NCBI GenBank assembly: GCA_016218365.1
Contig: JACREF010000007.1
Location: 1 to 64,000, forward strand
Reading direction: 5' to 3'
DNA: 64,000 bases
Origin: Gammaproteobacteria bacterium
GTDB lineage: Bacteria; Pseudomonadota; Gammaproteobacteria; SZUA-140
A model generated the notes under the pieces. It did no database searches. It worked only from the letters and a program-made list of their open reading frames with translations, and was not told where the DNA came from. Made by a program: the position numbers and the translations under genes. This document shows, piece by piece, positions 1 to 10,171 of the stretch; the stretch's first letter is position 1; each line of letters begins with the position of its first letter.

Positions 1-137
1 CAATTCAGAGGTTCCTGCGGCACACGGATGTGCCGCCACTACCATGACAGCAGGTCATGGTAGTGAAGGAAAGTGAAAACCACGTTTTCCGCTTTCCGTG
101 CTCTGAGAATTCCAGGATGGAATTATTCAGAGCTTCA
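1..137 (+). mobile_element. Five-hairpin MITE-like element, copy 1 (left end cut by window)
   Basis: This is a second copy of the element described at 43887-44036. About 95% of aligned positions are identical (6 substitutions and one 1-base gap over 137 bases). The left terminal repeat lies outside the window. The hairpins at 17-36 (GCGGCACA/TGTGCCGC, perfect) and 40-62 (TACCATGAC/GTCATGGTA, perfect 9 bp) are stronger than in copy 2. The right end stops at about position 136-137, where GAAGCTCTGAATAATTC can be read on the minus strand. The element lies immediately upstream of pncC and may alter its 5' region. Confidence 0.85.
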
Positions 138-164
138 TTAATAGAGCAGCCGAAGGTGAGCGAT

Positions 165-674
165 ATGGATGCAGAACTGGAACAACTGGCGCAGCGTATC
201 GGTGAGCAGTTGCTGGCCCGGGGCTGGAGGCTGGCCAGCGCCGAATCCTGCACCGGGGGGCTGGCGGCGGCGCTGATCACCACAGTGGCTGGCAGTTCAC
301 AGTGGTTTGACCGTGGTTTTGTCAGCTACAGCAACCTTGCCAAACAGCAGATGCTCGGCGTCAGTGCCGCGACGTTGGAGCGTCATGGCGCCGTCAGCGA
401 GCAGACGGTGGCCGCGATGGCCGCCGGTGCGCTGCAGCACAGCCAGGCCCGGGTGGCGCTGGCCATCAGCGGCATCGCCGGACCCGGGGGCGGTACGGTG
501 GACAAGCCGGTTGGCACCGTCTGCCTGGCCTGGTGTGCTGCCGATCATCCGGGGCGCACGCTGACGACCCATTTTACCGGGGACCGGGAGGCCATCCGCC
601 GTCAGGCGGTCCGCGCGGCGCTGGACGGGGTGCTGATCTTGCTTGAAGGCTTGGATCGCGGGCATGGCGGATGA
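165..674 (+). CDS. pncC: Nicotinamide-nucleotide amidase, CinA C-terminal family
   Basis: The 169-residue protein matches the stand-alone CinA C-terminal domain, which deamidates nicotinamide mononucleotide to nicotinate mononucleotide in pyridine-nucleotide salvage. The family signatures are visible: an AESCTGG motif near residue 26, a VSYSN segment, and SGIAGPGGG with the PVGTV strand that follows. I chose the ATG at 165 because GAAGGTGAG lies just upstream and because the protein then has the usual family length. The frame is open back to 57, but that extension is encoded by the mobile element. Its stop overlaps thpR by 11 bases, so the two are probably cotranscribed. The position just before recA is usual in gammaproteobacteria. 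Confidence 0.9.
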   Translation: MDAELEQLAQRIGEQLLARGWRLASAESCTGGLAAALITTVAGSSQWFDRGFVSYSNLAKQQMLGVSAATLERHGAVSEQTVAAMAAGALQHSQARVALAISGIAGPGGGTVDKPVGTVCLAWCAADHPGRTLTTHFTGDREAIRRQAVRAALDGVLILLEGLDRGHGG

Positions 675-1188
675 TCGCTGCCGCGTGTTCTTTGCGCTGT
701 GGCCCGATGGCGCGCTGCGTGATGTGCTGGCCGCCGATGCCGGGCAGCTGCCCGCGGCACGGCCGATTGCCCGCGACCAGCTGCATATCACGCTGCTGTT
801 TCTTGGGGTCGTTACCAGCGCCCAGCGGGCCTGTTTGCTGGACGGCGCCGCCGCGATCCGGTCGCCCGCCTGTGAGCTGACGCTGGATAGCATCGGCTAC
901 TGGCGCCGTTCGCAGATCCTGTGGCGGGGGGCGCGGCAGACCCCGCCGGCCTTGCTGCAGCTGGTCGATGCCTTGCACCGGCTGGCACAGGGCTGCGGGG
1001 TGGAGGTTGGGACCCGGCCGTTTCAGGTCCATATGACGCTGGCACGGCGGGTCGAGCGCCGGCCGCGATGGGTGCCGCCGGTGTCGGTGACCTGGCCGGT
1101 TCGTCACTTTGTGCTTGTAGAATCAATGCTTGTGCCGCAGCGGGGAAGCCCGTATCGGCTCTGCGGTCGTTGGGCGTTGCTGGGGTGA
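664..1188 (+). CDS. thpR: RNA 2',3'-cyclic phosphodiesterase (ThpR/LigT family)
   Basis: The 174-residue protein belongs to the 2H phosphoesterase superfamily, which opens 2',3'-cyclic phosphates on RNA ends. Both diagnostic HxTL tetrapeptides are present: HITL in QLHITLLFLG near residue 40 and HMTL in FQVHMTLAR near residue 120. The N-terminus (CRVFFALWPD) is the typical first strand of the family. The start at 664 lies inside the end of pncC (11-base overlap), which indicates translational coupling. An in-frame ATG at 643 exists but would lengthen the protein beyond the family norm. The biological substrate in bacteria is not settled. Confidence 0.88.
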   Translation: MADDRCRVFFALWPDGALRDVLAADAGQLPAARPIARDQLHITLLFLGVVTSAQRACLLDGAAAIRSPACELTLDSIGYWRRSQILWRGARQTPPALLQLVDALHRLAQGCGVEVGTRPFQVHMTLARRVERRPRWVPPVSVTWPVRHFVLVESMLVPQRGSPYRLCGRWALLG

Positions 1189-1263
1189 CAGCGACGGATC
1201 AGGGCTGGTCGCTCGTCGCCGATCTGTGGGATAATCGCCGCGAACAACGGGGCATGTTGCCTC

Positions 1264-1279
1264 GAACTATATATAACAG
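1264..1279 (+). promoter_or_regulatory. Possible degenerate LexA (SOS) operator of recA
   Basis: GAACTATATATAACAG has the AT-rich core and the right half (ACAG) of the gammaproteobacterial LexA box CTGT-N8-ACAG, but the left half is GAAC instead of CTGT. The location just before the recA ribosome-binding site is right for an operator. It is a weak match and the call rests mainly on position. Confidence 0.35.
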
Positions 1280-1293
1280 TGGAGGGGTTCGTG

Positions 1294-2328
1294 ATGGATG
1301 ACAACAAAAAGAAGGCCTTGAGTGCCGCGTTGAGCCAGATCGAGCGCCAGTTCGGCAAGGGTTCGGTGATGCGCATGGGGGATGCCGGTGCGCCCAAGGA
1401 TATCGAGACGGTCTCGACTGGCTCGCTGGGGCTGGATATCGCCCTCGGCATCGGTGGTCTGCCACGCGGCCGGGTCGTCGAGATCTACGGGCCGGAGTCC
1501 TCCGGCAAGACCACGCTGACGCTGCAGGTGATCGCCGAGGCCCAGAAGGCCGGCGGGACCGCCGCCTTCGTCGATGCTGAACACGCGCTGGACCCGCAGT
1601 ATGCCGCCAAGCTCGGTGTCAATGTCGAGGATCTGCTGGTGTCCCAGCCCGATACCGGTGAGCAGGCGCTGGAGATCACCGACATGCTGGTGCGTTCCGG
1701 GGCCGTCGATGTCGTCGTCATCGACTCGGTGGCGGCATTGACGCCGAAGGCCGAGATCGAAGGTGAGATGGGGGACACCCATGTCGGGCTGCAGGCGCGT
1801 CTGATGTCACAGGCCTTGCGCAAGCTGACCGCCAACATCAAGCGCTCCAATACCCTGGTGATCTTTATCAACCAGATCCGCATGAAGATCGGGGTGATGT
1901 TCGGCAATCCGGAGACCACGACCGGCGGCAATGCACTGAAGTTCTACGCCTCGGTGCGTCTCGATATCCGGCGTATCGGTGCATTGAAGAAGGGTGAGGA
2001 GATCATCGGCAACGAGACCCGGGTCAAGGTCGTCAAGAACAAGATCGCGCCGCCATTCAAACAGGCGGAATTCGACATCCTGTACGGCGAAGGTGTGTCG
2101 CGCGAGAGCGAGATCCTGACCCTCGGCGTCCAGGAAGGGCTGGTCGAGAAATCCGGGGCCTGGTACAGCTACAAGGGCGAACGCATCGGCCAGGGCAAGG
2201 ACAATGTCCGTGACTACCTGAAGGCGAATCCGGCCATGGCGGCCGAACTTGAAGCGATCATCCGCGCCCGGCTGATCACCGGCAAGGCATCGCCCGCGGC
2301 GGCAGCGATCGAAGAAGCTGCAATATAA
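1294..2328 (+). CDS. recA: RecA recombinase
   Basis: The 344-residue protein is RecA, the DNA-dependent ATPase that forms filaments on single-stranded DNA, drives strand exchange and stimulates LexA self-cleavage. The Walker A motif [10 protein letters not shown] lies near residue 66, and the MAW-like segments and the L2 loop region ([22 protein letters not shown]) are intact. The start at 1294 (MDDNKKKAL) matches the family N-terminus and has GGAGG eight bases upstream. recX follows after 12 bases, as expected for a regulator-target pair. Expression is likely damage-inducible, though the operator is poor. Confidence 0.99.
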   Translation: MDDNKKKALSAALSQIERQFGKGSVMRMGDAGAPKDIETVSTGSLGLDIALGIGGLPRGRVVEIYGPESSGKTTLTLQVIAEAQKAGGTAAFVDAEHALDPQYAAKLGVNVEDLLVSQPDTGEQALEITDMLVRSGAVDVVVIDSVAALTPKAEIEGEMGDTHVGLQARLMSQALRKLTANIKRSNTLVIFINQIRMKIGVMFGNPETTTGGNALKFYASVRLDIRRIGALKKGEEIIGNETRVKVVKNKIAPPFKQAEFDILYGEGVSRESEILTLGVQEGLVEKSGAWYSYKGERIGQGKDNVRDYLKANPAMAAELEAIIRARLITGKASPAAAAIEEAAI

Positions 2329-2340
2329 TTTATAGAGACG

Positions 2341-2838
2341 GTGGTGGTTGACGACACGGTTGTCGACCTGGATGTCCGCAGTGCGATCCGCACCCGGGCC
2401 ATCGGTCTGCTGGCGCGGCGTGAACACAGCCGGGCCGAACTGCAGGACAAGCTGCAGCGACGCGATTATCCACCGCGGCAGGTGGTCGAGGTGTTGACGG
2501 CACTGCAGCACGAAGGGCTGGTCAATGACCGGCGCTTTGCCGAGCAGTTTGTTCACGCCCGGCAGCAGCGCGGCCAGGGCGTGCAGCGCATCCGGCGCGA
2601 GCTGCGCGAGCGTGGTGTCGACGGTGAGCTGATCGAACAGGCGCTGGCAGGGACGATGGGGCAGGACTGGATGGCGCAGCTGCGGGCCGTGCAGCGCAAG
2701 CGTTTTGGCCGGTTGCCGCAGGATGCACGCGAGCGCGCCCGACAGGCGCGCTTTTTGTATTATCGGGGCTATACTGCCGAGCAGGTCAATCGCCTGTTCC
2801 GGATGCAGGATGATGACGGGTGGAACGGAGAACAATAA
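2341..2838 (+). CDS. recX: RecA regulatory protein RecX
   Basis: The 165-residue helical protein has the RecX repeats: [14 protein letters not shown] near residue 25, [13 protein letters not shown] near residue 60, and the final [13 protein letters not shown] helix. RecX caps RecA filaments and limits their extension. The first codon is GTG at 2341, with GTG at 2344 also possible; the upstream GAGAC is a modest ribosome-binding site. It lies 12 bases after recA and is almost certainly translated from the same message. alaS begins 17 bases after its stop. Confidence 0.93.
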   Translation: MVVDDTVVDLDVRSAIRTRAIGLLARREHSRAELQDKLQRRDYPPRQVVEVLTALQHEGLVNDRRFAEQFVHARQQRGQGVQRIRRELRERGVDGELIEQALAGTMGQDWMAQLRAVQRKRFGRLPQDARERARQARFLYYRGYTAEQVNRLFRMQDDDGWNGEQ

Positions 2839-2855
2839 CAGCTGTGAACAAGACC

Positions 2856-5453
2856 ATGACCAGCTCTGAAGTGCGCCAGGCGTTCCTGGATTTTTTCCGT
2901 GCGCGCAGCCATGCCGTGGTGCCCAGCAGCTCGCTGGTGCCGGCCCACGATCCGACGTTGCTGTTCACCAATGCCGGCATGGTGCAGTTCAAGGACGTAT
3001 TTCTCGGCGTCGAGAAGATCGCCGCGCCGCGTGCCGTCAGTTCACAGCGTTGTGTGCGCGCCGGCGGCAAGCATAATGACCTGGAGAACGTCGGCTATAC
3101 CGCGCGCCACCACACCTTCTTCGAGATGCTGGGCAATTTCAGCTTCGGTGATTATTTCAAGCATGACGCGATCCGCTTCGCCTGGGATTTCCTGACCGGG
3201 ACCATGAAGATCCCGGCCGACCGCTTGTGGGTCACGGTGTTTGAAGAGGATGACGAGGCGGCGGACATCTGGGTCAACGAGATCGGCGTCAGCCCGGCGC
3301 GGGTGACGCGCATCGGCGCCAAGGACAACTTCTGGGCGATGGGCGACACCGGTCCGTGCGGGCCGTGCAGCGAGATCTTCTACGATCACGGTCCGGCCGT
3401 GGCCGGCGGGCCGCCGGGCACGCCGGAGGAAGACGGTGACCGCTATGTCGAGATCTGGAATCTGGTGTTCATGCAGTACAACCGTGATGCCGATGGCACG
3501 CTGCATCCGCTGCCCAAGCCGTCGGTGGATACCGGCATGGGGCTGGAGCGCATGGCGGCGGTGATGCAGGGTGTGCACAGCAATTATGACATCGACCTGT
3601 TCCGCAACCTGATCCGTGCCGTGGCCGAGCTGGCTGGTGTCAAGGATACCCGTCATGCCTCGTTGCGGGTGATCGCCGATCATATCCGCTCAACGTCGTT
3701 CCTGATCACCGACGGGGTGCTGCCATCCAACGAAGGCCGTGGCTACGTGCTGCGCCGCATCATCCGTCGCGCGATCCGTCATGGTCACAAGCTGGGACTG
3801 AAGGGGACGTTTTTCCATAAACTGGTGGCGCCGCTGGTGCGCGAGATGGGTCAGGCCTATCCGGAGCTGCAGCGTGCCCAGGCCCAGATTGAACGGGTGC
3901 TGAAACAGGAAGAGGAACGGTTTGCCGAGACGCTGGATCAGGGTATGCATATCCTGGAGCAGGACATTGCGCAGCTGACGGGCGCAACGATCCCGGGCGC
4001 GACGGTGTTCCGCCTGTACGATACCTATGGCTTCCCGGTCGACCTGACCGCCGACATCGCCCGCGAGCGCGGCCTGACGCTGGACATGGATGGCTTCGAG
4101 CAGGCGATGACGGCGCAACGCGAGCGCGCCCGCGCCGCCGGCAGTTTTGCCGCCGATTACAATGAACGGCTGGCGGTGGACGGCAGCACCCAGTTCAGCG
4201 GTTATCAGCAATTACACGATCAGGGTCGGGTGCAGGCGCTGTTTGTCGGTCATGACAAGGCAGAGCAGCTGGAGGCCGGCCAGGACGGCATCGTCGTGCT
4301 TGACCGCACCTCGTTTTATGCCGAATCCGGTGGTCAGGCGGGTGATATTGGTGAACTGAAGACGGCGAACGCGCGTTTCATCGTCAAGGATACCCGCAAG
4401 CTGGCCGGTGGCGCCTTCATCCATGTCGGCACGATGCAGCGCGGCAGCTTCCGTCCGGGTGAGCAGATCGAGGCCAGTGTCGATCACGACAGACGGCAGC
4501 AGACCGCGCTCAATCACACGGCGACACATCTGTTGCATGCCGCACTGCGCCAGACCCTCGGTCAGCACGTGGCACAGAAGGGCTCGCTGGTCGAGGCCGA
4601 GCGGCTGCGTTTTGATTTTGCCCATTTTGAGGCGGTGTCAGCGCAGCAACTGCGCGACATCGAAGACCTGGTCAACGCGCAGATCCGCGCCAACATCGAC
4701 GTCGAGACCCAGGTCATGGCCTATGATGCGGCGGTGGCCTCCGGCGCCATGGCGCTGTTCGGCGAGAAATATGGCGACCTGGTGCGGGTGCTGCGCATCG
4801 GTGATTTCTCGGTGGAGCTGTGTGGTGGCACCCATGTCAAACGCAGCGGAGACATCGGCCTGTTCAAGATCCTGTCCGAAGGCGGCATCGCCTCCGGCGT
4901 GCGCCGCATCGAGGCGGTGACCGGCGGATATGCGCTGGCGGCGGTGGTCGAGACCGAGCAGCGGCTGGCGCAGATTGCCGGCCTGCTGAAGGGCAGCCGT
5001 GACGAGGCGGTGGCGCGCGTCGAGCAGCTGGTGCAGCGCAGCCGTCAACTCGAGAAGGAACTGGATCAACTGAAGTCCAAGCTGGCCAGCTCGGCCGGCA
5101 GCGACTTGGCCGGGCAGGCCAGGGACATCAATGGCGCGAAGGTGCTGGCGGCGCGGCTCGACGGCATCGATCCCAAGGCGCTGCGCGACACGCTGGATCA
5201 GCTGAAGAATAAACTGGGTTCGTCCGTGGTTGTGCTCGGTACCGTGACGGCCGATCGCGTCAACCTGATCGCTGGCGTGACCGCGGACCTGACCGCCAGG
5301 GTCAAGGCCGGTGAGCTGATCAACTTTGTCGCGACCCAGGTCGGCGGCAAGGGCGGCGGTCGCCCGGACATGGCGCAGGCCGGTGGCAGTGAGCCGGCCA
5401 AGCTTACTGAGGCGCTGGCCTCGGTCGAAGGCTGGGTGGCAGAAAAGTTATAA
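2856..5453 (+). CDS. alaS: Alanyl-tRNA synthetase
   Basis: The 865-residue class II synthetase charges tRNA-Ala. It has the catalytic N-terminus ([13 protein letters not shown]...[21 protein letters not shown]), the [12 protein letters not shown] segment, the editing domain with HTATHLLH (HxxxH) and CGGTH zinc ligands, and a C-terminal coiled coil plus [12 protein letters not shown]-Ala region. The length is close to the E. coli enzyme. I chose ATG 2856 ([10 protein letters not shown]) by family alignment. GTG 2844 in the same frame, nearer to a GGAG, is a real alternative. The gene sits between recX and lysC, an order widespread in gammaproteobacteria. Confidence 0.98.
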   Translation: MTSSEVRQAFLDFFRARSHAVVPSSSLVPAHDPTLLFTNAGMVQFKDVFLGVEKIAAPRAVSSQRCVRAGGKHNDLENVGYTARHHTFFEMLGNFSFGDYFKHDAIRFAWDFLTGTMKIPADRLWVTVFEEDDEAADIWVNEIGVSPARVTRIGAKDNFWAMGDTGPCGPCSEIFYDHGPAVAGGPPGTPEEDGDRYVEIWNLVFMQYNRDADGTLHPLPKPSVDTGMGLERMAAVMQGVHSNYDIDLFRNLIRAVAELAGVKDTRHASLRVIADHIRSTSFLITDGVLPSNEGRGYVLRRIIRRAIRHGHKLGLKGTFFHKLVAPLVREMGQAYPELQRAQAQIERVLKQEEERFAETLDQGMHILEQDIAQLTGATIPGATVFRLYDTYGFPVDLTADIARERGLTLDMDGFEQAMTAQRERARAAGSFAADYNERLAVDGSTQFSGYQQLHDQGRVQALFVGHDKAEQLEAGQDGIVVLDRTSFYAESGGQAGDIGELKTANARFIVKDTRKLAGGAFIHVGTMQRGSFRPGEQIEASVDHDRRQQTALNHTATHLLHAALRQTLGQHVAQKGSLVEAERLRFDFAHFEAVSAQQLRDIEDLVNAQIRANIDVETQVMAYDAAVASGAMALFGEKYGDLVRVLRIGDFSVELCGGTHVKRSGDIGLFKILSEGGIASGVRRIEAVTGGYALAAVVETEQRLAQIAGLLKGSRDEAVARVEQLVQRSRQLEKELDQLKSKLASSAGSDLAGQARDINGAKVLAARLDGIDPKALRDTLDQLKNKLGSSVVVLGTVTADRVNLIAGVTADLTARVKAGELINFVATQVGGKGGGRPDMAQAGGSEPAKLTEALASVEGWVAEKL

Positions 5454-5510
5454 TTGCAGAATGCAGTCGGCGCCGGTGATGAAGGCGCATGACCTTGAGG
5501 CACAGAGATC

Positions 5511-6740
<1,230 letters not shown>

Positions 6741-6770
6741 CCGCGTTACGCAGCTTGTCCGATCCGTCGC

Positions 6771-6788
6771 GCCGCAGACCTCTGCGGC
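6771..6788 (+). terminator. Hairpin downstream of lysC
   Basis: GCCGCAGA and TCTGCGGC form a perfect 8-bp stem with a 2-base spacer, 31 bases after the lysC stop. No long T-run follows, so it could be a processing or pause hairpin rather than a true intrinsic terminator. Confidence 0.35.
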
Positions 6789-7036
6789 AGCGGGTTGTTT
6801 GCCGCAGAATTGTCGCCCTTTCTGTCGCCTGTTCCGCAGGCTGTCGTGCCGGTGCCGATTTAAGTCCGGCTTAATAATTAATCCCCCCGTATTGCATAAG
6901 ATTTAAACAGGTCATTTGCTTATCGCCGTCTTATCAATCTTGTGGCGGTAGTCAGGACCTGGTTGTAGGGCATGCCTTTGAATCTTAAATGATTCTGGCG
7001 AATATCCAAGGATCTAATACGTAGGGAGACGACCAT

Positions 7037-7249
7037 ATGCTGATCTTGACGAGACGAGTCGGTGAAACCCTGATGATCGGTGATGATGTGACGGTCACCG
7101 TGCTCGGGGTGCGGGGTAACCAGGTCCGTATCGGTGTCAATGCACCGAAGGAACTGTCGGTCCATCGCGAAGAGATCTATGCACGTATCCAGAAGGAGAA
7201 GGGGCTGGATACTGCCCTGGAAGACAAGCTCAATTCCGCCAACGCCTGA
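7037..7249 (+). CDS. csrA: Carbon storage regulator CsrA
   Basis: The 70-residue RNA-binding dimer recognises GGA motifs in leader RNAs and controls translation of central metabolism, motility and biofilm genes. The [16 protein letters not shown]-terminus and the VSVHREEIY-type region (here [12 protein letters not shown]) carrying the conserved RNA-contact arginine are intact. A GGGAGA ribosome-binding site precedes the ATG by about 8 bases. A roughly 300-base leader separates it from lysC and probably holds its own AT-rich promoter (TTAATAATTAATC...CATAAGAT). The lysC-csrA-tRNA-Ser order is conserved in many gammaproteobacteria. Confidence 0.97.
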   Translation: MLILTRRVGETLMIGDDVTVTVLGVRGNQVRIGVNAPKELSVHREEIYARIQKEKGLDTALEDKLNSANA

Positions 7250-7423
7250 CGCGGTCATACCCGTTAAAGCATTCCCCTTTGCGCGTCAGCGCCTGATCGG
7301 GTATCCTAGCCACCTCTTAAAGCAGCCCGTCCCCGTCGTCGGCATGTCGGCAGGGATGTATGAGCGGGCATTACGTCCTAGACGTTGCCCGGCCCGGCTG
7401 GTTCACTGAGCAATCCGATATCC

Positions 7424-7517
7424 GGAGAGATGGCCGAGAGGTCGAAGGCGCTCCCCTGCTAAGGGAGTATACGCCCAAAAAGGTGTATCGAGGGTTCGAC
7501 TCCCTCTCTCTCCGCCA
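7424..7517 (+). tRNA. tRNA-Ser (anticodon GCT)
   Basis: The acceptor stem GGAGAGA (7424-7430) pairs with TCTCTCC (7507-7513), followed by discriminator G and an encoded CCA (7515-7517). The anticodon stem CTCCC/GGGAG encloses the loop CTGCTAA, giving anticodon GCT at 7458-7460, which reads AGC/AGT. A long variable arm, typical of serine tRNAs, and GGTTCGACTCC in the T arm are visible. Confidence 0.97.
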
Positions 7518-7590
7518 CTTATTTGTAGATCCGGTCTTCGCGATTTCCAGTTGTTATCGATGCGCGCGGGGCTTCCGTAGCTGTCGATGA

Positions 7591-8748
7591 CTAGACCCTG
7601 CGGATCGCGAACGACAGACCCTCGCCGGTTTCATCACCCAGACAGAACACCGTGTGCCAGCAACAGTGTTCGTGATCACCCTGCGGCAGCAGGATCATGT
7701 CGCCGGGATGCAGGACATAGCCATGGCCGTGTTCCACCAGCTGCCGGGTGAAGGCCGGGCAGCGGTTCAACAGCATCTCCAGCGGCTCATTGTCGTCGTG
7801 GTCATCGAGCCAGGCGGACAGCTGGATGCGATCATGGCAGGTTTGCTGCAGCCGCTTGCGCTGCGCCATGTCGGGCAGGATGGCCGCCAGTGCCAGCGCC
7901 TGCTGCGGGTCGCGGACAAAGGTGGTGATCTCGTCGATCAGCAAAGATTTGGCGAGTGCAAACCAGAAGGTCCGGCCACTGGCCTGCAGAAACACCACGC
8001 CGTCATGGCCACGCTCCACATCCTGATGGAACTGGGCGCCGCCATTGGGGGCATTGAAATAGATGATGCGTTCAACGTACTCGATGTCGCGGCAGTCCAG
8101 CAGCGCACACAGCAGTTGTTTCAGCTGCGAATGCCGGCTGATCAACGCCGACTCCGGAAACACCGCCTCGGTCAGCGCGGCCGCCGCACGCTGGCGCGGC
8201 AGGTCGCTGGCGACGTCTTCATAGCCGGGCAGGCCAAAGGAGAAGCGGAAACGCAGTGACGGGTCATCCTCGTCATAGGACAGCCACGAGATCTTCAACC
8301 ACAGATTCTCTGCGGTGGTCTCGCCATCGGCGATGGCGTCAAACTCCAGCGTCTCGATCTCCTGCAGGTCGCTCTCGTCCTGGCTACTGGCCAGCATCTC
8401 GAAATGCGGCTGCAGCCGGGTCTGATACGGCGGTTGCTCCAGCAGTTCGTCGATGGTGTGCTCCCCATCCAGCATCTGTTCCATCAGTGTATGGGCAGCG
8501 GCGATATCCAGTGCGTACTGGCCGAGTCGCTCGCTGGCCAGGCCGGGCAGCAGCACCGGCTGAGCCGATTGCCAGGCCGTTCGGGCGGCCTCCGGGGGCT
8601 GCCGGCTGGTGCGATGCAGTTCGGTGATGGCCCCCAACGGGGTGCCACGACGCTGCAATGGCCAGCTATGGGCCAGTGCACTGTCAGGATACAGCAGCGG
8701 GTCCAGTGGTGGGATATAACGGAGCAGGGGGTGTTGATCGGGCGGCAT
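7591..8748 (-). CDS. Cupin/JmjC-like putative 2-oxoglutarate-Fe(II) oxygenase
   Basis: The 385-residue protein looks like a JmjC/cupin-8-type oxygenase. A probable metal-binding HxD lies in GGAQFHQDVERGHDG near residue 240, followed by a long strand (VVFLQASGRTFWFAL). The C-terminal segment YVLHPGDMILLPQGDHEHCCWHTVF provides candidate distal histidines. I see no signal peptide, so it is probably cytoplasmic. The substrate cannot be read from sequence; small-molecule or protein hydroxylation are both possible. It converges on the tRNA-Ser gene and is divergent from the signalling cluster that follows. Confidence 0.6.
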   Translation of the reverse strand: MPPDQHPLLRYIPPLDPLLYPDSALAHSWPLQRRGTPLGAITELHRTSRQPPEAARTAWQSAQPVLLPGLASERLGQYALDIAAAHTLMEQMLDGEHTIDELLEQPPYQTRLQPHFEMLASSQDESDLQEIETLEFDAIADGETTAENLWLKISWLSYDEDDPSLRFRFSFGLPGYEDVASDLPRQRAAAALTEAVFPESALISRHSQLKQLLCALLDCRDIEYVERIIYFNAPNGGAQFHQDVERGHDGVVFLQASGRTFWFALAKSLLIDEITTFVRDPQQALALAAILPDMAQRKRLQQTCHDRIQLSAWLDDHDDNEPLEMLLNRCPAFTRQLVEHGHGYVLHPGDMILLPQGDHEHCCWHTVFCLGDETGEGLSFAIRRV

Positions 8749-8961
8749 GGGCGCGAGTATAGCCGTTTTTTTGACTGTGGCGCAGAGGCTGCGGCGCTAT
8801 ATCCCTTCAGAATTATCGTGTAGATGCCGACCTTACATCCATTGGAGATTGACCTTGATGGTGGCCGGAGCAGGGTTAATCCTGTTGATCATTCAGTCAG
8901 TTATGATAGCTGGATGTGCAATATATTAGCAGTTACGATGGCTGGCATAGAGGGGGTGAGG

Positions 8962-9309
8962 ATGGTCAAGCTCGATCTTGTCAAACCTGGCATGGTCCTC
9001 AGCAAGCCAGCAGTTCATGCCAGCAGTGGCCGTGAGATCCTGGCCGCTGGCAGGGTGATCGAGGATAAGGACATCCGGACCTTGAAGTCCTGGGGCATCC
9101 ATGAGGTGTCCATCGAAGGTGGTGATGCCGGGCGCTACGCCTCACCAGGCAATGTTATCCCGATCGAAACCCCGGCGGTCACCGACCGGATGGGGCAGGC
9201 CTTTCGCTTTGCCGACCTCACTCATCCGCTGATGGCCGAATTGCATCGATTGGCCCAGCAACGGTATGCAGAATATCTGCTGCAGCGCAGCGCAGGCAGC
9301 GACCGATGA
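8962..9309 (+). CDS. Small protein with an HD-GYP-associated LxPGM domain
   Basis: The 115-residue protein begins MVKLDLVKPGMVLSKPA, then GREILAAGRVIEDKDIRTLKSWGI. That pattern is the small beta domain (LKPGMvL...G..L..l...GI) usually found fused to the N-terminus of HD-GYP or HDOD signalling proteins. Here it is a separate gene whose stop overlaps the ATG of the HDOD gene by four bases (ATGA), so the two are translationally coupled and probably act together. I chose ATG 8962 because AGAGGGGG lies upstream; in-frame ATG 8938 is an alternative. Function is inferred only from context. Confidence 0.65.
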   Translation: MVKLDLVKPGMVLSKPAVHASSGREILAAGRVIEDKDIRTLKSWGIHEVSIEGGDAGRYASPGNVIPIETPAVTDRMGQAFRFADLTHPLMAELHRLAQQRYAEYLLQRSAGSDR

Positions 9310-10169
9310 ACAAGCCTACACTGCAGCACCTGATCAGGGCGGTGGTGACGGTGGCCTCGTTGCCGACCATCTATCTGCGTCTGGATGAGGCGATCCGGGA
9401 GGATGCACCGCATCGGGAGGTTGCCGCCATCATCAGTGATGACGTTGGCCTGGCCTCACGATTGCTGCGTATCGCCAACAGTCCGTTCTATGGCTTTCCA
9501 TCCAAGATCGATACCATCACCCGGGCCGTGACCATCATTGGCACCCGGCAGCTGGCCCAGCTGGTACTGGCGATGTCGATGGTCAAGATGATCGATGAAA
9601 AGCTCAAGGGCAAGTTTGATCTGGAGTTATTCTGGAAACACAGCATCACCTGCGCGGCGGCAGCGCGCTTGCTGGCCTCGTACCGCCGGGAGTCGAATAT
9701 TGAAAAATATTTTGTAGCCGGGCTGCTGCACGATATCGGCCGGGTGGTGATGATGATGGTGATCCCCGACTGGGGAACACGGATCTTCGACGAGGCCATG
9801 GAAAGCCAGCGCCCGCTGTATGATGTCGAGCAGGAGCTGCTCGGTTATGATCATGCCAAGATTGGTGGTGAGTTGTTGAGAGAGTGGCGGTTGCCGCCCG
9901 CGCTGGTCGAGAGCACGATCTATCACCATCGCCCCAGATTTGCCAAAGAATATCCGGTGGATGCCGCGCTGGTTCATGTCGCCGAGGTGATCAGCAATTG
10001 TCTGCAGATCAGTGAAGGCGGTCATGGGTTTGTGCCGGCCTTGTACAGCGAGGCGTGGGATCAGCTGGAATTGCCGCTTTCAATCATTGCGCCGCTGTTC
10101 GAGCAGCTGCGGGTGCAGCGGGATGAGTCGGTCAGGCTGATCTTCCCCGACAGGATGCATGCGGCCTGA
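9306..10169 (+). CDS. HDOD domain signalling protein
   Basis: The 287-residue protein is mostly an HDOD domain: ASLPTIYLRL near residue 17, IISDDVGLASRLLRIANSPFYG at about residues 40-61, TITRAVTIIGTRQL near residue 70, and a retained GLLHDIGRVVM near residue 140. HDOD proteins lack most HD catalytic residues and usually act as regulatory partners of kinases or nucleotide-messenger enzymes. The coding region overlaps its upstream neighbour by four bases and ends two bases before the hybrid kinase gene, which argues for one operon and a shared pathway. Confidence 0.85.
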   Translation: MNKPTLQHLIRAVVTVASLPTIYLRLDEAIREDAPHREVAAIISDDVGLASRLLRIANSPFYGFPSKIDTITRAVTIIGTRQLAQLVLAMSMVKMIDEKLKGKFDLELFWKHSITCAAAARLLASYRRESNIEKYFVAGLLHDIGRVVMMMVIPDWGTRIFDEAMESQRPLYDVEQELLGYDHAKIGGELLREWRLPPALVESTIYHHRPRFAKEYPVDAALVHVAEVISNCLQISEGGHGFVPALYSEAWDQLELPLSIIAPLFEQLRVQRDESVRLIFPDRMHAA

Positions 10170-10171
10170 GC

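Noticed and set aside
5454-5510. Lysine riboswitch before lysC
   Set aside because: The alaS-lysC gap is only 57 bases, far too short for the lysine aptamer.
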